Shown here in pieces: positions 25,943 to 34,192 of a stretch of 36,587 nucleotides of DNA. Below the pieces are notes generated by a model. The model made no database searches. It worked only from the letters and a program-made list of their open reading frames with translations, and was not told the DNA's origin. The translations under genes and the position numbers were made by a program. Each line of letters starts with the position of its first letter. The first letter of the stretch is position 1. The DNA is from Oscillospiraceae bacterium (GTDB taxonomy: Bacteria > Bacillota > Clostridia > Oscillospirales > Oscillospiraceae), in the NCBI GenBank assembly GCA_017380435.1, contig JAFODZ010000015.1, positions 1 to 36,587 of the forward strand, given 5' to 3'.

Positions 25943-26557
25943 TTATTTTTTTCCGGTTTTTTCCAAAGTGCCGGTGCCGCCTTCTACCACGCCATCGCGG
26001 CGAATAACCGCAACAACGGTTTTCAAGAAGCACTTGCAGTCAAAAAGGAAGCTCAATTTTTCTGCATACTCACCGTCCAGCTTTGCCTTTTCGGGGATCT
26101 CCAGTTCGTCACGGCCATTGACCTGCGCCCAACCGGCAAGACCGGGGCGCACATCGTTGGCGCCGTATTTGTCCCGCTCAGCGATCAAATCCTCCTGATT
26201 CCAAAGAGCAGGCCGGGGGCCGATAAAACTCATTTTGCCCGTAAAAATGGACCAAAGCTGGGGCAATTCGTCAATGGACAGCTTGCGATAGACCTTGCCC
26301 ACGGGGGTGATCCAGCGGCCGGGATCATTGAGCATATGGGTAGGCACTTCCGCAGGGGTTTCGGTGTACATACTGCGGAATTTCGGCATCATAAATGTTT
26401 TTTTGTGCATGCCGACACGCTTCTGCCAGAACAGCATGGGGCCTTTGGAATCCAGCTTCACAATCAAGCCTAAGATCAACAGCGGAACAGCCAGGACCGT
26501 CAGCGCCAATCCCGACAAAACCAAGTCGCTCAATCGCTTAAAAAACTTACGATACAT
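25943..26557 (-). CDS. Initiating sugar-phosphate transferase (polyprenyl-phosphate glycosyl-1-phosphate transferase)
   Basis: 204 residues with an N-terminal membrane segment (about residues 11-33, LSGLALTVLAVPLLILGLIVKLDS) and the monotopic catalytic region of PglC/WcaJ/EpsL enzymes: GPMLFWQKRVG, PKFRSMYTE, LSIDELPQLWSIFTGKMSFIGPRPAL with the active-site DE pair, and VRPGLAGWAQVNGRDEL. It transfers sugar-1-phosphate from an NDP-sugar to undecaprenyl phosphate, the committed step. Length matches the minimal PglC-like class. ATG 26557 has a perfect AGGAGG seven bases upstream. It is a separate unit at the edge of the locus. Confidence 0.93.
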   Translation of the reverse strand: MYRKFFKRLSDLVLSGLALTVLAVPLLILGLIVKLDSKGPMLFWQKRVGMHKKTFMMPKFRSMYTETPAEVPTHMLNDPGRWITPVGKVYRKLSIDELPQLWSIFTGKMSFIGPRPALWNQEDLIAERDKYGANDVRPGLAGWAQVNGRDELEIPEKAKLDGEYAEKLSFLFDCKCFLKTVVAVIRRDGVVEGGTGTLEKTGKK

Positions 26558-26584
26558 GCTATGCCTCCTAAAAAAGCACAAACT

Positions 26585-26600
26585 ACACTATTTTAGCATA
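26585..26600 (-). promoter_or_regulatory. Possible extended -10 promoter of the sugar transferase gene
   Basis: On the minus strand TATGCTAAAAT fits an extended -10 (TG-n-TAAAAT) about 30 bases before AGGAGG; a TTGAAA lies too far (about 20 bases) to be a normal -35. Moderate support only. Confidence 0.4.
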
Positions 26601-26715
26601 CCATATCACAGTTTTTTTCAAAATGCAACAAATTCCTATAGCACGCACAAGAAATCTATGTTACTATAAGGTCATAATCTGTAACGATTTTCCGGTCGAT
26701 ATATGGGAGAAGCCT

Positions 26716-27933
26716 ATGAACGAAACGATGGAGTTATTTCTGGCAATCTTAAAAGCCGCGCTGGGGCAAACCGCCTTTTCCGGCCATATTTCCCAATCCC
26801 AGTGGCCTGCGCTGATTTCCATGGCCACTATGCATAAGGTGCTGCCGCTGTTCTATGAAGCCGTGTACCACGCATCTGCCCCGGCAGAGCTTAAGTCTTC
26901 CGTGCGGCAGCAGGTGATCGCACAGACTATGCGCACCGCAGACTTCCTGGAGCTGAACCGGCATCTGCAGGCTGCAGGCCTCCGGCCTCTGGTGGTCAAG
27001 GGCATCGTCTGCCGGGAGCTGTATCCTCAGCCGGATCATCGCCCCTCCGGCGATGAGGATCTATGGATCCGGCCGGAACAGTTTGCGCTCTGCCACCAGT
27101 TATTCACCGAGTTTGGCATGCACACAGCCGTTTCCGGCGAAGATCTGTCCGAATCCTTCGAAGTGCCCTACCGCAAAGCAGGCAGCCTGCTGTATATCGA
27201 GCTGCACAAGCACCTGTTCCCGCCGGAGTCCCTGGCCTACGGCGATCTGAACCGGTTTTTTGTCCAGGCGCAGGACCGGGCCATCCCCCTGCAAATCCAG
27301 GGGCATACCATCTACACCCTGGAATATACCGACCATCTCTTTTATTTGATCTGTCACGCCTTTAAGCACTTCCTGCATAGCGGCTTTGGCATCCGGCAGG
27401 TGTGCGATATTATTCTTTTCGCCAACGCATACGGAAACCGTGTAAATTGGCAGCAGCTTTGGGAAAACTGTCAAGCGATCCGGGCAGAAGTATTCGCTGC
27501 GGCAATTTTCCGCATTGGTAGCCAATATCTGACTTTTGACCCCCAAAAAGCCGGTTATCCCCAAGCCTGGCAAGAGATTTCTGTGGATGTTCTGCCCATG
27601 CTGGAGGATCTGCTCTGCGCCGGTGTGTATGGCAGCGCCAATATGAGCCGCCAGCACAGCAGCACCATCACCTTAGATGCCGTTGCCGCCCAGAAGCAGG
27701 GTAAAAAAGGGAAGCTCTCCGTTGTTGGCTCTCTCTTTCCCGCCGCTTCCAAGCTGGAAAATCTGTATCCCTACTTAAAAAAACGCCCCTATCTGCTGCC
27801 CATAGCTTGGTGCAGCCGCTTGTGGAAATACATCTTCCGTCGCAGGCGCAAAGAAGATGACAACGCCGCCGACGCCTTAAAAATCGGCAAAGAACGCATC
27901 GAACTGATGCGGCTCTACGGCATTCTGAAATAG
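26716..27933 (+). CDS. NTP_transf_5-type uncharacterised nucleotidyltransferase family protein
   Basis: 405 residues. The core around residues 90-120 has VVKGIVCRELYPQ then RPSGDEDLWI, the nucleotidyltransferase-fold motif hG..D.D of PF14907-type proteins; HAFKHFLHSGFGIRQVCDIILF further on is also typical. The family occurs widely beside EPS, S26-peptidase and PqqD genes in Firmicutes, with no demonstrated reaction. ATG 26716 with GGGAGAAG ahead is chosen over an upstream candidate at 26623. It stands alone, divergent from the sugar transferase and ending at a strong terminator. It may belong functionally with the S26 peptidase and ABC exporter 19 kb away; this is an inference from known co-occurrence. 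Confidence 0.8.
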   Translation: MNETMELFLAILKAALGQTAFSGHISQSQWPALISMATMHKVLPLFYEAVYHASAPAELKSSVRQQVIAQTMRTADFLELNRHLQAAGLRPLVVKGIVCRELYPQPDHRPSGDEDLWIRPEQFALCHQLFTEFGMHTAVSGEDLSESFEVPYRKAGSLLYIELHKHLFPPESLAYGDLNRFFVQAQDRAIPLQIQGHTIYTLEYTDHLFYLICHAFKHFLHSGFGIRQVCDIILFANAYGNRVNWQQLWENCQAIRAEVFAAAIFRIGSQYLTFDPQKAGYPQAWQEISVDVLPMLEDLLCAGVYGSANMSRQHSSTITLDAVAAQKQGKKGKLSVVGSLFPAASKLENLYPYLKKRPYLLPIAWCSRLWKYIFRRRRKEDDNAADALKIGKERIELMRLYGILK

Positions 27934-27939
27934 ATAGCA

Positions 27940-27979
27940 AAACCCGGGCTCTGCTGTACAGATTGCAGAGTCCGGGTTT
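27940..27979. terminator. Bidirectional terminator
   Basis: Arms 27940-27954 and 27965-27979 pair at 14 of 15 positions plus one G-T, with a 10-base loop. T-rich tracts follow on both strands, so it ends both the nucleotidyltransferase-like gene and the minus-strand operon whose last stop is at 27993. Confidence 0.85.
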
Positions 27980-27992
27980 GGTTTTTGTCGGA

Positions 27993-29348
27993 TTATGGGT
28001 TGCAGCTGCCACAGGGGGTATATCCCTGCTCAATGAGATCTTCCCGGGAACCGGTGTAATCCTGCCGGTTGCGGTCGCTGATTTTCTGCGCCCATTCGCA
28101 GTGGGCCAAATGGAATTTAAAGGAATTGGTATTGAGTACATAGTCTGCGCCGGTGGGGGTATCCTCCGGCTGGGTCTGCACCGGGTCAGTCTGCTCCGGG
28201 AGATTTTCCGGAGGATCCGTCTGCTCAGGCCGGGATGGATTGCCGCCCAAACCGTCATACACATCCGCGTCCGGATTGCGGCTGACCGAGAATCTGACGC
28301 TGCTGCCGTTGGAGGTGCATACAATATCGCCCTGCAGGTCGGTGCGGAACAAGGTCACATCGGCGTCATAAAGACGGCTGAGGACTTCGTCATGGGGGTG
28401 ACCGTAGGAGTTACCCTTTCCGCAGGAGATCACCGCGTACTGGGGCATCACATTCCACAGGAATTGATAACTGGTGGAAGTATTAGAGCCGTGGTGACCC
28501 ACCTTCAAAACGGTGGAATACAGGTAAGCGCCCCGTCCGAGCATGGCCTGTTCCGCTTCCCGCTCGGCATCACCGGTAAACAGGAAGGAGGTATTGCCAT
28601 AGACGATACGCACCACAATGGAGGTATTGTTGGCATCGGAGGCGCTATTGACCGCCAGCACGGAGCAAACCGCGCTGCCCAGCGCAAATTGCGTTCCCAC
28701 CTGGGGAATGGTTATGGATTTGCCCTGTTTTTTCACATTCTTTGCAAAATTATTGAAGGCATTGGAGCTGTAGGATGTCACCGGACTGTAAACCTTGCCC
28801 ACGGAAGCATAGTTCAGCGCACCGGAAAGGCCGCCCACATGATCCTCGTGTGCGTGGGTGGCAATGACATAATCCAGATGGGTCACACCCCGGTTTTTCA
28901 GTACGGAATAAATCAAATTGGAATCGGCAGAATTGCCGCCATCGATGAGCAAGGTCTTGCCGTCGCAGATGATCAACGCGGCATCCGCCTGTCCCACATC
29001 CAGAAAGCGCACTTGAAAACCGCTGGAATTGGGAACCACTGCCGGCGCTTGGGTTTCCGGGGGATCGGTCTGTTCCGGCTGCTCCGGCTGCTCCTGGTCG
29101 TAGCGGTCATCCCGGTCATCCGGCTGCATATCCTCCGGATCCCATTGGGGAATGGTAACCTGGGAGCCATCCGGCTCAGTGGCATAACTGCCGTTTTCCA
29201 CCGGCAGCGTCACAAATCCATCCGGCTCTGTAACCACAGGCTGGGTGGGAGTGTTTTGCAGCGTATCGTCGCCGGCAGTTCCGCAGCCGCTAAAGATCAG
29301 GCATAAAAGCAGCGCCCAAACCAGCAGACTTTTCCAAAATTGTTTCAT
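27993..29348 (-). CDS. ComEC-like metallo-beta-lactamase lipoprotein with C-terminal Cys-rich domain
   Basis: 451 residues. N-terminal lipoprotein-like signal (basic start, hydrophobic core, FSGC with the lipid cysteine at residue 22; phenylalanine at -3 is slightly off consensus). A proline/threonine/glutamate-rich linker follows to about residue 105, then the MBL domain of the ComEC/Rec2 exonuclease group: VRFLDVGQADAALI, the metal site THAHEDHVGG, FTGDAE and LKVGHHGSNTS. After a second acidic-proline linker the last 50 residues (NSFKFHLAHC up to PCGSC) resemble the Ada-type metal-binding module found in extracellular nucleases. Likely a surface-tethered hydrolase acting on nucleic acids or phosphodiesters; substrate not proven. 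Last gene of its operon, 3 bases after the lipase gene. Confidence 0.88.
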   Translation of the reverse strand: MKQFWKSLLVWALLLCLIFSGCGTAGDDTLQNTPTQPVVTEPDGFVTLPVENGSYATEPDGSQVTIPQWDPEDMQPDDRDDRYDQEQPEQPEQTDPPETQAPAVVPNSSGFQVRFLDVGQADAALIICDGKTLLIDGGNSADSNLIYSVLKNRGVTHLDYVIATHAHEDHVGGLSGALNYASVGKVYSPVTSYSSNAFNNFAKNVKKQGKSITIPQVGTQFALGSAVCSVLAVNSASDANNTSIVVRIVYGNTSFLFTGDAEREAEQAMLGRGAYLYSTVLKVGHHGSNTSTSYQFLWNVMPQYAVISCGKGNSYGHPHDEVLSRLYDADVTLFRTDLQGDIVCTSNGSSVRFSVSRNPDADVYDGLGGNPSRPEQTDPPENLPEQTDPVQTQPEDTPTGADYVLNTNSFKFHLAHCEWAQKISDRNRQDYTGSREDLIEQGYTPCGSCNP

Positions 29349-29351
29349 ATC

Positions 29352-30683
29352 TTACAAACCCCTCTTCCGTAAATCGCTTACCATCTGCACATAAAACTCG
29401 CGGACATCAAAATGGCGTTGATTTTTGCGGTACAGATCGGTCATATCGCAGTGGGAGATGCTCCGTTTTCTTTTGGGTGTGAGAAGCGTATAGCGCTCAC
29501 CCCAGGGGAAGGAATCCTGTCCTACCAGGCCATCGCCCAGACCGTCGTATTTTTTCGCCCAGGGATACAGCAGAAATATGGGAAATTTCGCCGCCCAGAA
29601 GTGATGGATGACTGAACCGACACTTTGGCAGAATATGCCGTCGGGCATATATGTAACCTGCTGATTGAAATTCTCACAGGCCGATGCGGACAGATCCCGA
29701 ACAGCCGCAAGAAAATCCGGGTCGTGGTCACCAAAGAAGCGGTATGCCCGATTATAGCGTTTTGCCACAGCCTCCTGCAGTTTCTGGGAAGTTTTCCCGA
29801 GGAGATGATCCACATAGACGCAGCCTTTATGGGGCGTATTGATGGTAGTCAGAGAGGCCACATACTCTCCCATCCCCAGCTTGGCAATGGCATAGCGGCA
29901 ATCCAAACCGCCCTTGGAATGGGCGATGATATTGACCTTTTCGCAGCCGGTGGTCTCCACGATCTGCCGAATCCGCTGCACCAATTCCTGGGCGCTGTCG
30001 GCAATGGCATCGGCAGACTGGTGGTTGCCGTAGTAAACGGTGGCGCCGTTGAGCTCCAGCTCCCGGGGAATTCTGCCCCAGTAGTTTAAGTACTTGGTAT
30101 CCCGGAAGAACACGCCATGAACCATCACAACGGGATATCGGGTCTGGCAGATTTTTTGATCCTTGCGTTTTTGGTTGAGCTTTTCTTTTTTGGCCTCCAC
30201 CCGCACCTCTGTAAGCACCGTCCAGATGATGTAATTCATCGCTACGATGTTGACATAGGGAATCAAGCCGCTGAAGGCGCCGATAAACCGGTTGGTAATG
30301 CCCATTTGCACCGAGGTCAGATAAATGCAGGAAACACCGTACCAAAAAACCATACTCTCCACCAATAGGAATACAAGAAGACTCCATATCAGCGTCATAT
30401 AGCTATCGGGGATGGTAAAAATTGCCAAAATGATGTGGTACAAAATGCCCGCCACAGCAGAGATCTCAAAACACAGCAGCAGCACCGCGCCGTGATTGCA
30501 CACACCCAGCCGGAACTTGGTAGAGCGGTGGGTCAGCGTGCCGGCAAACAGCAGGATAAAGAAGAAAACAGGAATCAGATAAACCAGCAGATGCGGTTCC
30601 TGGGCTACAGGCACAAAGCAGCAGCCGATCACGCTCAGCGCCAGTGCATAAAGCATATATAAAGCTGTTGTCAGCAGTGCCAT
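29352..30683 (-). CDS. Membrane-anchored alpha/beta-hydrolase lipase
   Basis: 443 residues. The first 165 residues contain about five hydrophobic helices. The rest is an alpha/beta hydrolase of lipase type: PVVMVHGVFF oxyanion region, the nucleophile elbow IIAHSKGGLDCRYAI, TTINTPHKG, GDGLVGQDSF with a candidate catalytic aspartate, and SHCDM with a candidate histidine. It resembles triacylglycerol lipases/esterases that work at membranes. The multi-span N-terminus is unusual for secreted lipases and suggests the hydrolase domain is tethered to the membrane. It lies between a lipid kinase gene and the MBL lipoprotein gene, pointing to envelope lipid turnover. Confidence 0.85.
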   Translation of the reverse strand: MALLTTALYMLYALALSVIGCCFVPVAQEPHLLVYLIPVFFFILLFAGTLTHRSTKFRLGVCNHGAVLLLCFEISAVAGILYHIILAIFTIPDSYMTLIWSLLVFLLVESMVFWYGVSCIYLTSVQMGITNRFIGAFSGLIPYVNIVAMNYIIWTVLTEVRVEAKKEKLNQKRKDQKICQTRYPVVMVHGVFFRDTKYLNYWGRIPRELELNGATVYYGNHQSADAIADSAQELVQRIRQIVETTGCEKVNIIAHSKGGLDCRYAIAKLGMGEYVASLTTINTPHKGCVYVDHLLGKTSQKLQEAVAKRYNRAYRFFGDHDPDFLAAVRDLSASACENFNQQVTYMPDGIFCQSVGSVIHHFWAAKFPIFLLYPWAKKYDGLGDGLVGQDSFPWGERYTLLTPKRKRSISHCDMTDLYRKNQRHFDVREFYVQMVSDLRKRGL

Positions 30684-30700
30684 AGCTGTTTCCTCCCTTT

Positions 30701-31630
30701 TTAGATTTCAACCGGCTGTGCCTGGGTTCGTAATGTCAGCTGTGCCGGATAGAAAAACCGCAGTTTTTCCTTGGCAACAGAAATGTTTACAACATCGGCT
30801 ATCCGCAATTCGCCGTCCAGATTGATACTGGTGGGCTTATCGCAGATAATCCGCAGATTGTCGGTTTTATAATGGCGGATAATATCCGGAAGCTCCTTGT
30901 ATTTTCCGTTTTTGAATCTGCCGATCACGGCGGCGAGCTTCAGTCGGCTGACCTTTTCGATCACCAGCACATCCAGCATTCCGTCTGTAGGATCGGCCTC
31001 CGGCACAGGATGGAATCCGCCGCCGTAGAACTGACCGTTGCAGGCGCAGATCAGCGTTTTATCGCCATCAAAGGTCTGCCCGTTGATCTGCACCACATAA
31101 TGCTCGGAAACGCCCCGGATCACATTGATCACCGTGGAGGCGGCATAGGCCCGGAAACCGCTGAGCAGAGGGATGCGCTTATAGTTGGCAACATCGGTGC
31201 CGATGCGGGCATCCAAACCCACAGAGCAGATATTCAGACTGTAGTCATCGTTGCACCGCACCAGGTCAAAGACTTCCTCCTTACTATCGAGTAAGCAGTT
31301 TAAGTCCCGGAAAGGCTCGGTTTCCGAGAATATCTTCACAAAATCGTTGCCGCTGCCGCCTACATACATCGTCACAGCCACATTGTCAAACCCCGCCACG
31401 CCGGAAACAACTTCATTGAGCGTACCGTCGCCGCCGCAGGAGTAAATACGGTATTCTTCTCCGGTTTCAGCTGCCTTGCGGGCAATCTCCCGGCAATTTC
31501 CCGGTGCAGAAGATACCTCGATCCGGTAGTCCAGCCCCAGGGGATTGCAAACTTTCTCAATTTCCCGGCAATATATTTCTGTGCGGTTCTTGCTGCCCGC
31601 CGCCGGATTGATAATAAAAAGGTGTTTCAA
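30701..31630 (-). CDS. Diacylglycerol kinase family lipid kinase (YegS/DgkB/BmrU-like)
   Basis: 309 residues. N-terminal catalytic domain with FIINPAAGSKN, the nucleotide-binding SCGGDGTLNEVV and VGGSGNDF; C-terminal beta-sandwich with NGQFYGGGFHPVPEADPTDGMLDVL, all typical of DagK_cat lipid kinases. It phosphorylates a diacylglycerol-like lipid with ATP, returning it to phospholipid synthesis; related proteins act on other hydrophobic substrates. It follows the RNA methyltransferase gene by 13 bases and precedes the lipase by 17. DgkB recycles diacylglycerol released during lipoteichoic acid synthesis in some Firmicutes, which would fit an envelope role, though substrate identity is inferred. 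Confidence 0.92.
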   Translation of the reverse strand: MKHLFIINPAAGSKNRTEIYCREIEKVCNPLGLDYRIEVSSAPGNCREIARKAAETGEEYRIYSCGGDGTLNEVVSGVAGFDNVAVTMYVGGSGNDFVKIFSETEPFRDLNCLLDSKEEVFDLVRCNDDYSLNICSVGLDARIGTDVANYKRIPLLSGFRAYAASTVINVIRGVSEHYVVQINGQTFDGDKTLICACNGQFYGGGFHPVPEADPTDGMLDVLVIEKVSRLKLAAVIGRFKNGKYKELPDIIRHYKTDNLRIICDKPTSINLDGELRIADVVNISVAKEKLRFFYPAQLTLRTQAQPVEI

Positions 31631-31643
31631 AATCGCACTTCCT

Positions 31644-32774
31644 TTATTTCTTTCGCCTGTTTTCCGTGAACATATAATAGTCGCATTTGATCATGCCGTT
31701 GTAGAGCTTGCGTTTTTTGTCTGCGCGGCGCCCAAAATAATGCTCAAATTCCGGCTCGGAGGTAATGACATATTTCTTCCAGCCGTCGGCATATTTCAGA
31801 TGCCGACCCAATGCGGCATACAGCCGCTGGGCGCTCTGCTGCTCCAGCATCCGCTGACCGTAGGGCGGATTGCAGACGATAATACCCTCCTGGGCAGGCA
31901 GACTCATTTTCACAGCGTCGCCATCCCGGAATTCGATCACATCAGCCACGCCGGCTTTGCGGGCATTGGCCATGGAAAGCGACACGCACTTAGGATCGTT
32001 ATCCGAGCCTAAAATGCGGTAATCTCCCCGAAATTCCCGGTCTTTTGCCTCGGCGCGCACCTGCTCCCAAATAGCCGCATCGGACCAGCCAAACTGCTCC
32101 GCAGCAAAGCGCCGATTCAGTCCCGGCGCCCGGTTCTTGGCGATCAGCGCCGCCTCAATGGGAATGGTTCCCGAGCCGCAGAAGGGATCCCAGAAAAATT
32201 CTCTGCCCCGATAGCGGCTGAGAATCACCATAGCCGCCGCCAAAGTCTCCCGCAGGGGCGCTTCGTTGCCCACCGCCCGGTAGCCCCGCTTGTGCAGACC
32301 CGCACCGGAGGTATCCAGATACAAGGTGACCTTGTCCTGCATAATGGCAAACTGGAGCTGATACTTGACGCCGGTTTCCGGCAGCCAGGACAGCTTATAT
32401 TTCTCGCCCAGCCGCTTGGACGCGGCCTTTTTTACGATTGCCTGGCAATCCGGCACGCTCATCAGCTTGCTGTTTAAGCAATGGCCTTTCACAGGGAACT
32501 GACCGTCAGCGGGGATAAAATCCTCTAAATTCGTGGCATAAACCCCTTGAAACAATTCCTCAAAGGTAGTTGCGGTAAATTGCGCCAGCACCAGCAAGAT
32601 CCGCTCGCCGGTACGCAGGCCGACATTGGCCTTGGCCATCTCTTCCACGCCGCCGGAAAACAGAACTCTGCCGTTTTCCGCCTGCACGCCGGGAATATTC
32701 AACCGTTTTAGTTCGTCGGCAGCGATGCCCTCCAAGCCAAACAGGCAGGGTACTGCAAATTGTAACTGTGTCAT
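31644..32774 (-). CDS. THUMP-domain class I SAM-dependent RNA methyltransferase (RlmL/YpsC-like)
   Basis: 376 residues. N-terminal ferredoxin-like and THUMP RNA-binding region (residues about 1-155), then a Rossmann methyltransferase domain with FFWDPFCGSGTIPIEAALIA (motif I) and IIVCNPPYGQRM (the N-P-P-Y motif of N2-guanine methylating enzymes). By family it methylates a guanine of 23S rRNA (m2G2445-type); the target is inferred. Length equals YpsC-type single-domain enzymes rather than the bifunctional E. coli RlmL-RlmK. It follows queH by 4 bases. Confidence 0.92.
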   Translation of the reverse strand: MTQLQFAVPCLFGLEGIAADELKRLNIPGVQAENGRVLFSGGVEEMAKANVGLRTGERILLVLAQFTATTFEELFQGVYATNLEDFIPADGQFPVKGHCLNSKLMSVPDCQAIVKKAASKRLGEKYKLSWLPETGVKYQLQFAIMQDKVTLYLDTSGAGLHKRGYRAVGNEAPLRETLAAAMVILSRYRGREFFWDPFCGSGTIPIEAALIAKNRAPGLNRRFAAEQFGWSDAAIWEQVRAEAKDREFRGDYRILGSDNDPKCVSLSMANARKAGVADVIEFRDGDAVKMSLPAQEGIIVCNPPYGQRMLEQQSAQRLYAALGRHLKYADGWKKYVITSEPEFEHYFGRRADKKRKLYNGMIKCDYYMFTENRRKK

Positions 32775-32778
32775 AATA

Positions 32779-33324
32779 TCACCTGATTATCTTCTTTGCT
32801 TTGATGTAGCGCTCCTCTTCGGAGAATACGCACCCGCAATATTTTTGCATATACATATTCAGCTCTCTGGCCCGGTCCTGACCGGCCCGGAAATAGGGGC
32901 GAAAATCCCGGAATAAAAATTCCACGCCGTATTCCATGGCTGCCCGTTCCGCCGTTTCCCGCATCAGTTCGAAATTTTGATAGGGACTGATGAACAGGCT
33001 GGAGGTAAAGCTGTCAAAGCCACCCTCTTTGGCGGCCTTTGCTGTTTCAAACAGCCGCATTTCATAGCATTTGCCGCAGCGGTGATCCAAATCCTCCGCC
33101 ACTGCCCGCACAAAGGGCCGCAGCGCATAGTCATTTTTCTCCAATAGCGGCAGCTCCACCATTTGGGCATACTCCCGCAGGCAATCCCGCCTGGCACGAT
33201 ATTCCGTGTAGGGATGGATGTTGGGATTGTACCAAAAACCGGTCAGCTCCACCCCGTCTGTGCGCAGCACCTCAATGCATTGATTGGCGCAGGGCGCGCA
33301 GCAAATATGCAGCAATGTTTTCAT
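32779..33324 (-). CDS. queH: Epoxyqueuosine reductase QueH
   Basis: 181 residues. The N-terminal motif LLHICCAPCANQCIEVL carries paired cysteines of the iron-sulfur/catalytic set; NIHPYTEYRARRDCLREYA, HRCGKCYEMRL and YCGCVFSEEER complete the QueH (DUF208) signature. It reduces epoxyqueuosine to queuosine in the wobble base of GUN-anticodon tRNAs, a non-homologous replacement for QueG. It is first in the five-gene minus-strand operon; ATG 33324 has AAGGGAG upstream. Confidence 0.94.
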   Translation of the reverse strand: MKTLLHICCAPCANQCIEVLRTDGVELTGFWYNPNIHPYTEYRARRDCLREYAQMVELPLLEKNDYALRPFVRAVAEDLDHRCGKCYEMRLFETAKAAKEGGFDSFTSSLFISPYQNFELMRETAERAAMEYGVEFLFRDFRPYFRAGQDRARELNMYMQKYCGCVFSEEERYIKAKKIIR

Positions 33325-33363
33325 ATTTTTTCTCCCTTAACCATTCTGGCCATAATCAACCCC

Positions 33364-33461
33364 GTGTCATCCTGAGTGAGCCGCAGGCGAATCGAAGGAT
33401 CTTCCCGCCATCGTTAATGCGCAGATTCTTCGACTTCGTTGCACTCCGCTCAGAATGACAC
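33364..33461. repeat. MITE-like inverted-repeat element
   Basis: Arms of about 38 bases at 33364-33402 and 33423-33461 are imperfect inverted copies, with near-identical ends GTGTCATCCTGAG and CTCAGAATGACAC. It lies inside the queH leader. The GTGTCATTCTGAGC end is a motif I recall from intergenic repeats in many unrelated bacteria; not searched. The 328-base gap 33325-33652 otherwise holds only the two divergent promoters. Confidence 0.7.
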
Positions 33462-33506
33462 AAACAACGAGGAGCTTCGTTAAAGCCTACTCCTCCATTT
33501 TTCGTT

Positions 33507-33535
33507 ATTATAGCAAATTCCCCAGCGATTTGCAA
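33507..33535 (-). promoter_or_regulatory. Promoter of the queH operon
   Basis: On the minus strand TTGCAA (33535-33530), 17-base spacer, perfect TATAAT (33512-33507). The transcript would run through the inverted-repeat element before queH, giving a leader of about 175 bases. Confidence 0.7.
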
Positions 33536-33585
33536 ACTATATTTCCCTTGGTTTTGCATTCTTCCCGCGGTATGATGAATACACC

Positions 33586-33614
33586 TTGACGGGTTATTCG
33601 CCTTAGGGTATGAT
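33586..33614 (+). promoter_or_regulatory. Promoter of tadA
   Basis: TTGACG (33586-33591), 17-base spacer, TATGAT (33609-33614), about 38 bases before ATG 33653, which is preceded by GAGGAGAG. Confidence 0.75.
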
Positions 33615-33652
33615 AGATAGGCACATACTCGGATGAGGAGAGATAAACTTGT

Positions 33653-34135
33653 ATGGATGATCGCATTTTTATGGAAGAAGCGCTGAAGCTGGCTGCGGAA
33701 GCGGCGGCAGAGGGTGAAGTTCCCGTAGGCTGCGTGATCGTGCGGGACGGTCAAATCGTAGGCCGGGGCAGAAACCGCCGGGAGACCCAAAAAACCGCCC
33801 TGGGTCACGCCGAGATTGAAGCCATCGGCGATGCCTGCGCCAATTTAGGCGGCTGGCGGCTTTGGGATTGCACCTTGTATGTGACTTTAGAGCCTTGCCC
33901 TATGTGCGCCGGTGCGATCATAAATGCCCGAATTCCCCGGGTGGTTTTCGGGGCCAGCGATGCCAAATGCGGCGCCTGCGGCTCTGTTTGCGACCTGTTT
34001 TCCATGGATTTTAACCACCATCCCCAGGTGGAGTCCGGGGTAATGGCCCAGGAAAGCAGCCAGCTTTTATCAGAATTTTTTGAGCGGCTGCGTACCACCC
34101 TCCGGGATCGTCCCAAGTGGAAAAAACCTATATAA
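33653..34135 (+). CDS. tadA: tRNA-specific adenosine deaminase TadA
   Basis: 160 residues. The zinc-dependent deaminase motifs are complete: ALGHAEIEAI (H-A-E) and LEPCPMCAGAI (P-C-x-x-C), with GEVPVGCVIVRDG near the start. It converts A34 to inosine in tRNA-Arg(ACG), letting one tRNA read three codons, and is usually essential. It has its own promoter, a GAGGAG ribosome site and a downstream terminator. It is divergent from queH, whose product also modifies the wobble position. Confidence 0.95.
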   Translation: MDDRIFMEEALKLAAEAAAEGEVPVGCVIVRDGQIVGRGRNRRETQKTALGHAEIEAIGDACANLGGWRLWDCTLYVTLEPCPMCAGAIINARIPRVVFGASDAKCGACGSVCDLFSMDFNHHPQVESGVMAQESSQLLSEFFERLRTTLRDRPKWKKPI

Positions 34136-34140
34136 TCAGA

Positions 34141-34167
34141 AAGAGATGCCTGTGCATCTCTTTTTTT
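34141..34167 (+). terminator. Rho-independent terminator of tadA
   Basis: A 9-bp hairpin (AAGAGATGC, 4-base loop, GCATCTCTT) followed by seven T residues, a few bases past the tadA stop and before the spoIIP ribosome site. Confidence 0.85.
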
Positions 34168-34192
34168 GTTCTCAATTGGAAAGGAATGGTCT

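Noticed and set aside
27963..29306. Plus-strand frame of 447 codons opposite the MBL lipoprotein gene
   Set aside because: The minus strand has a complete MBL protein with metal motifs; the antisense product has no recognisable domain and crosses a terminator.
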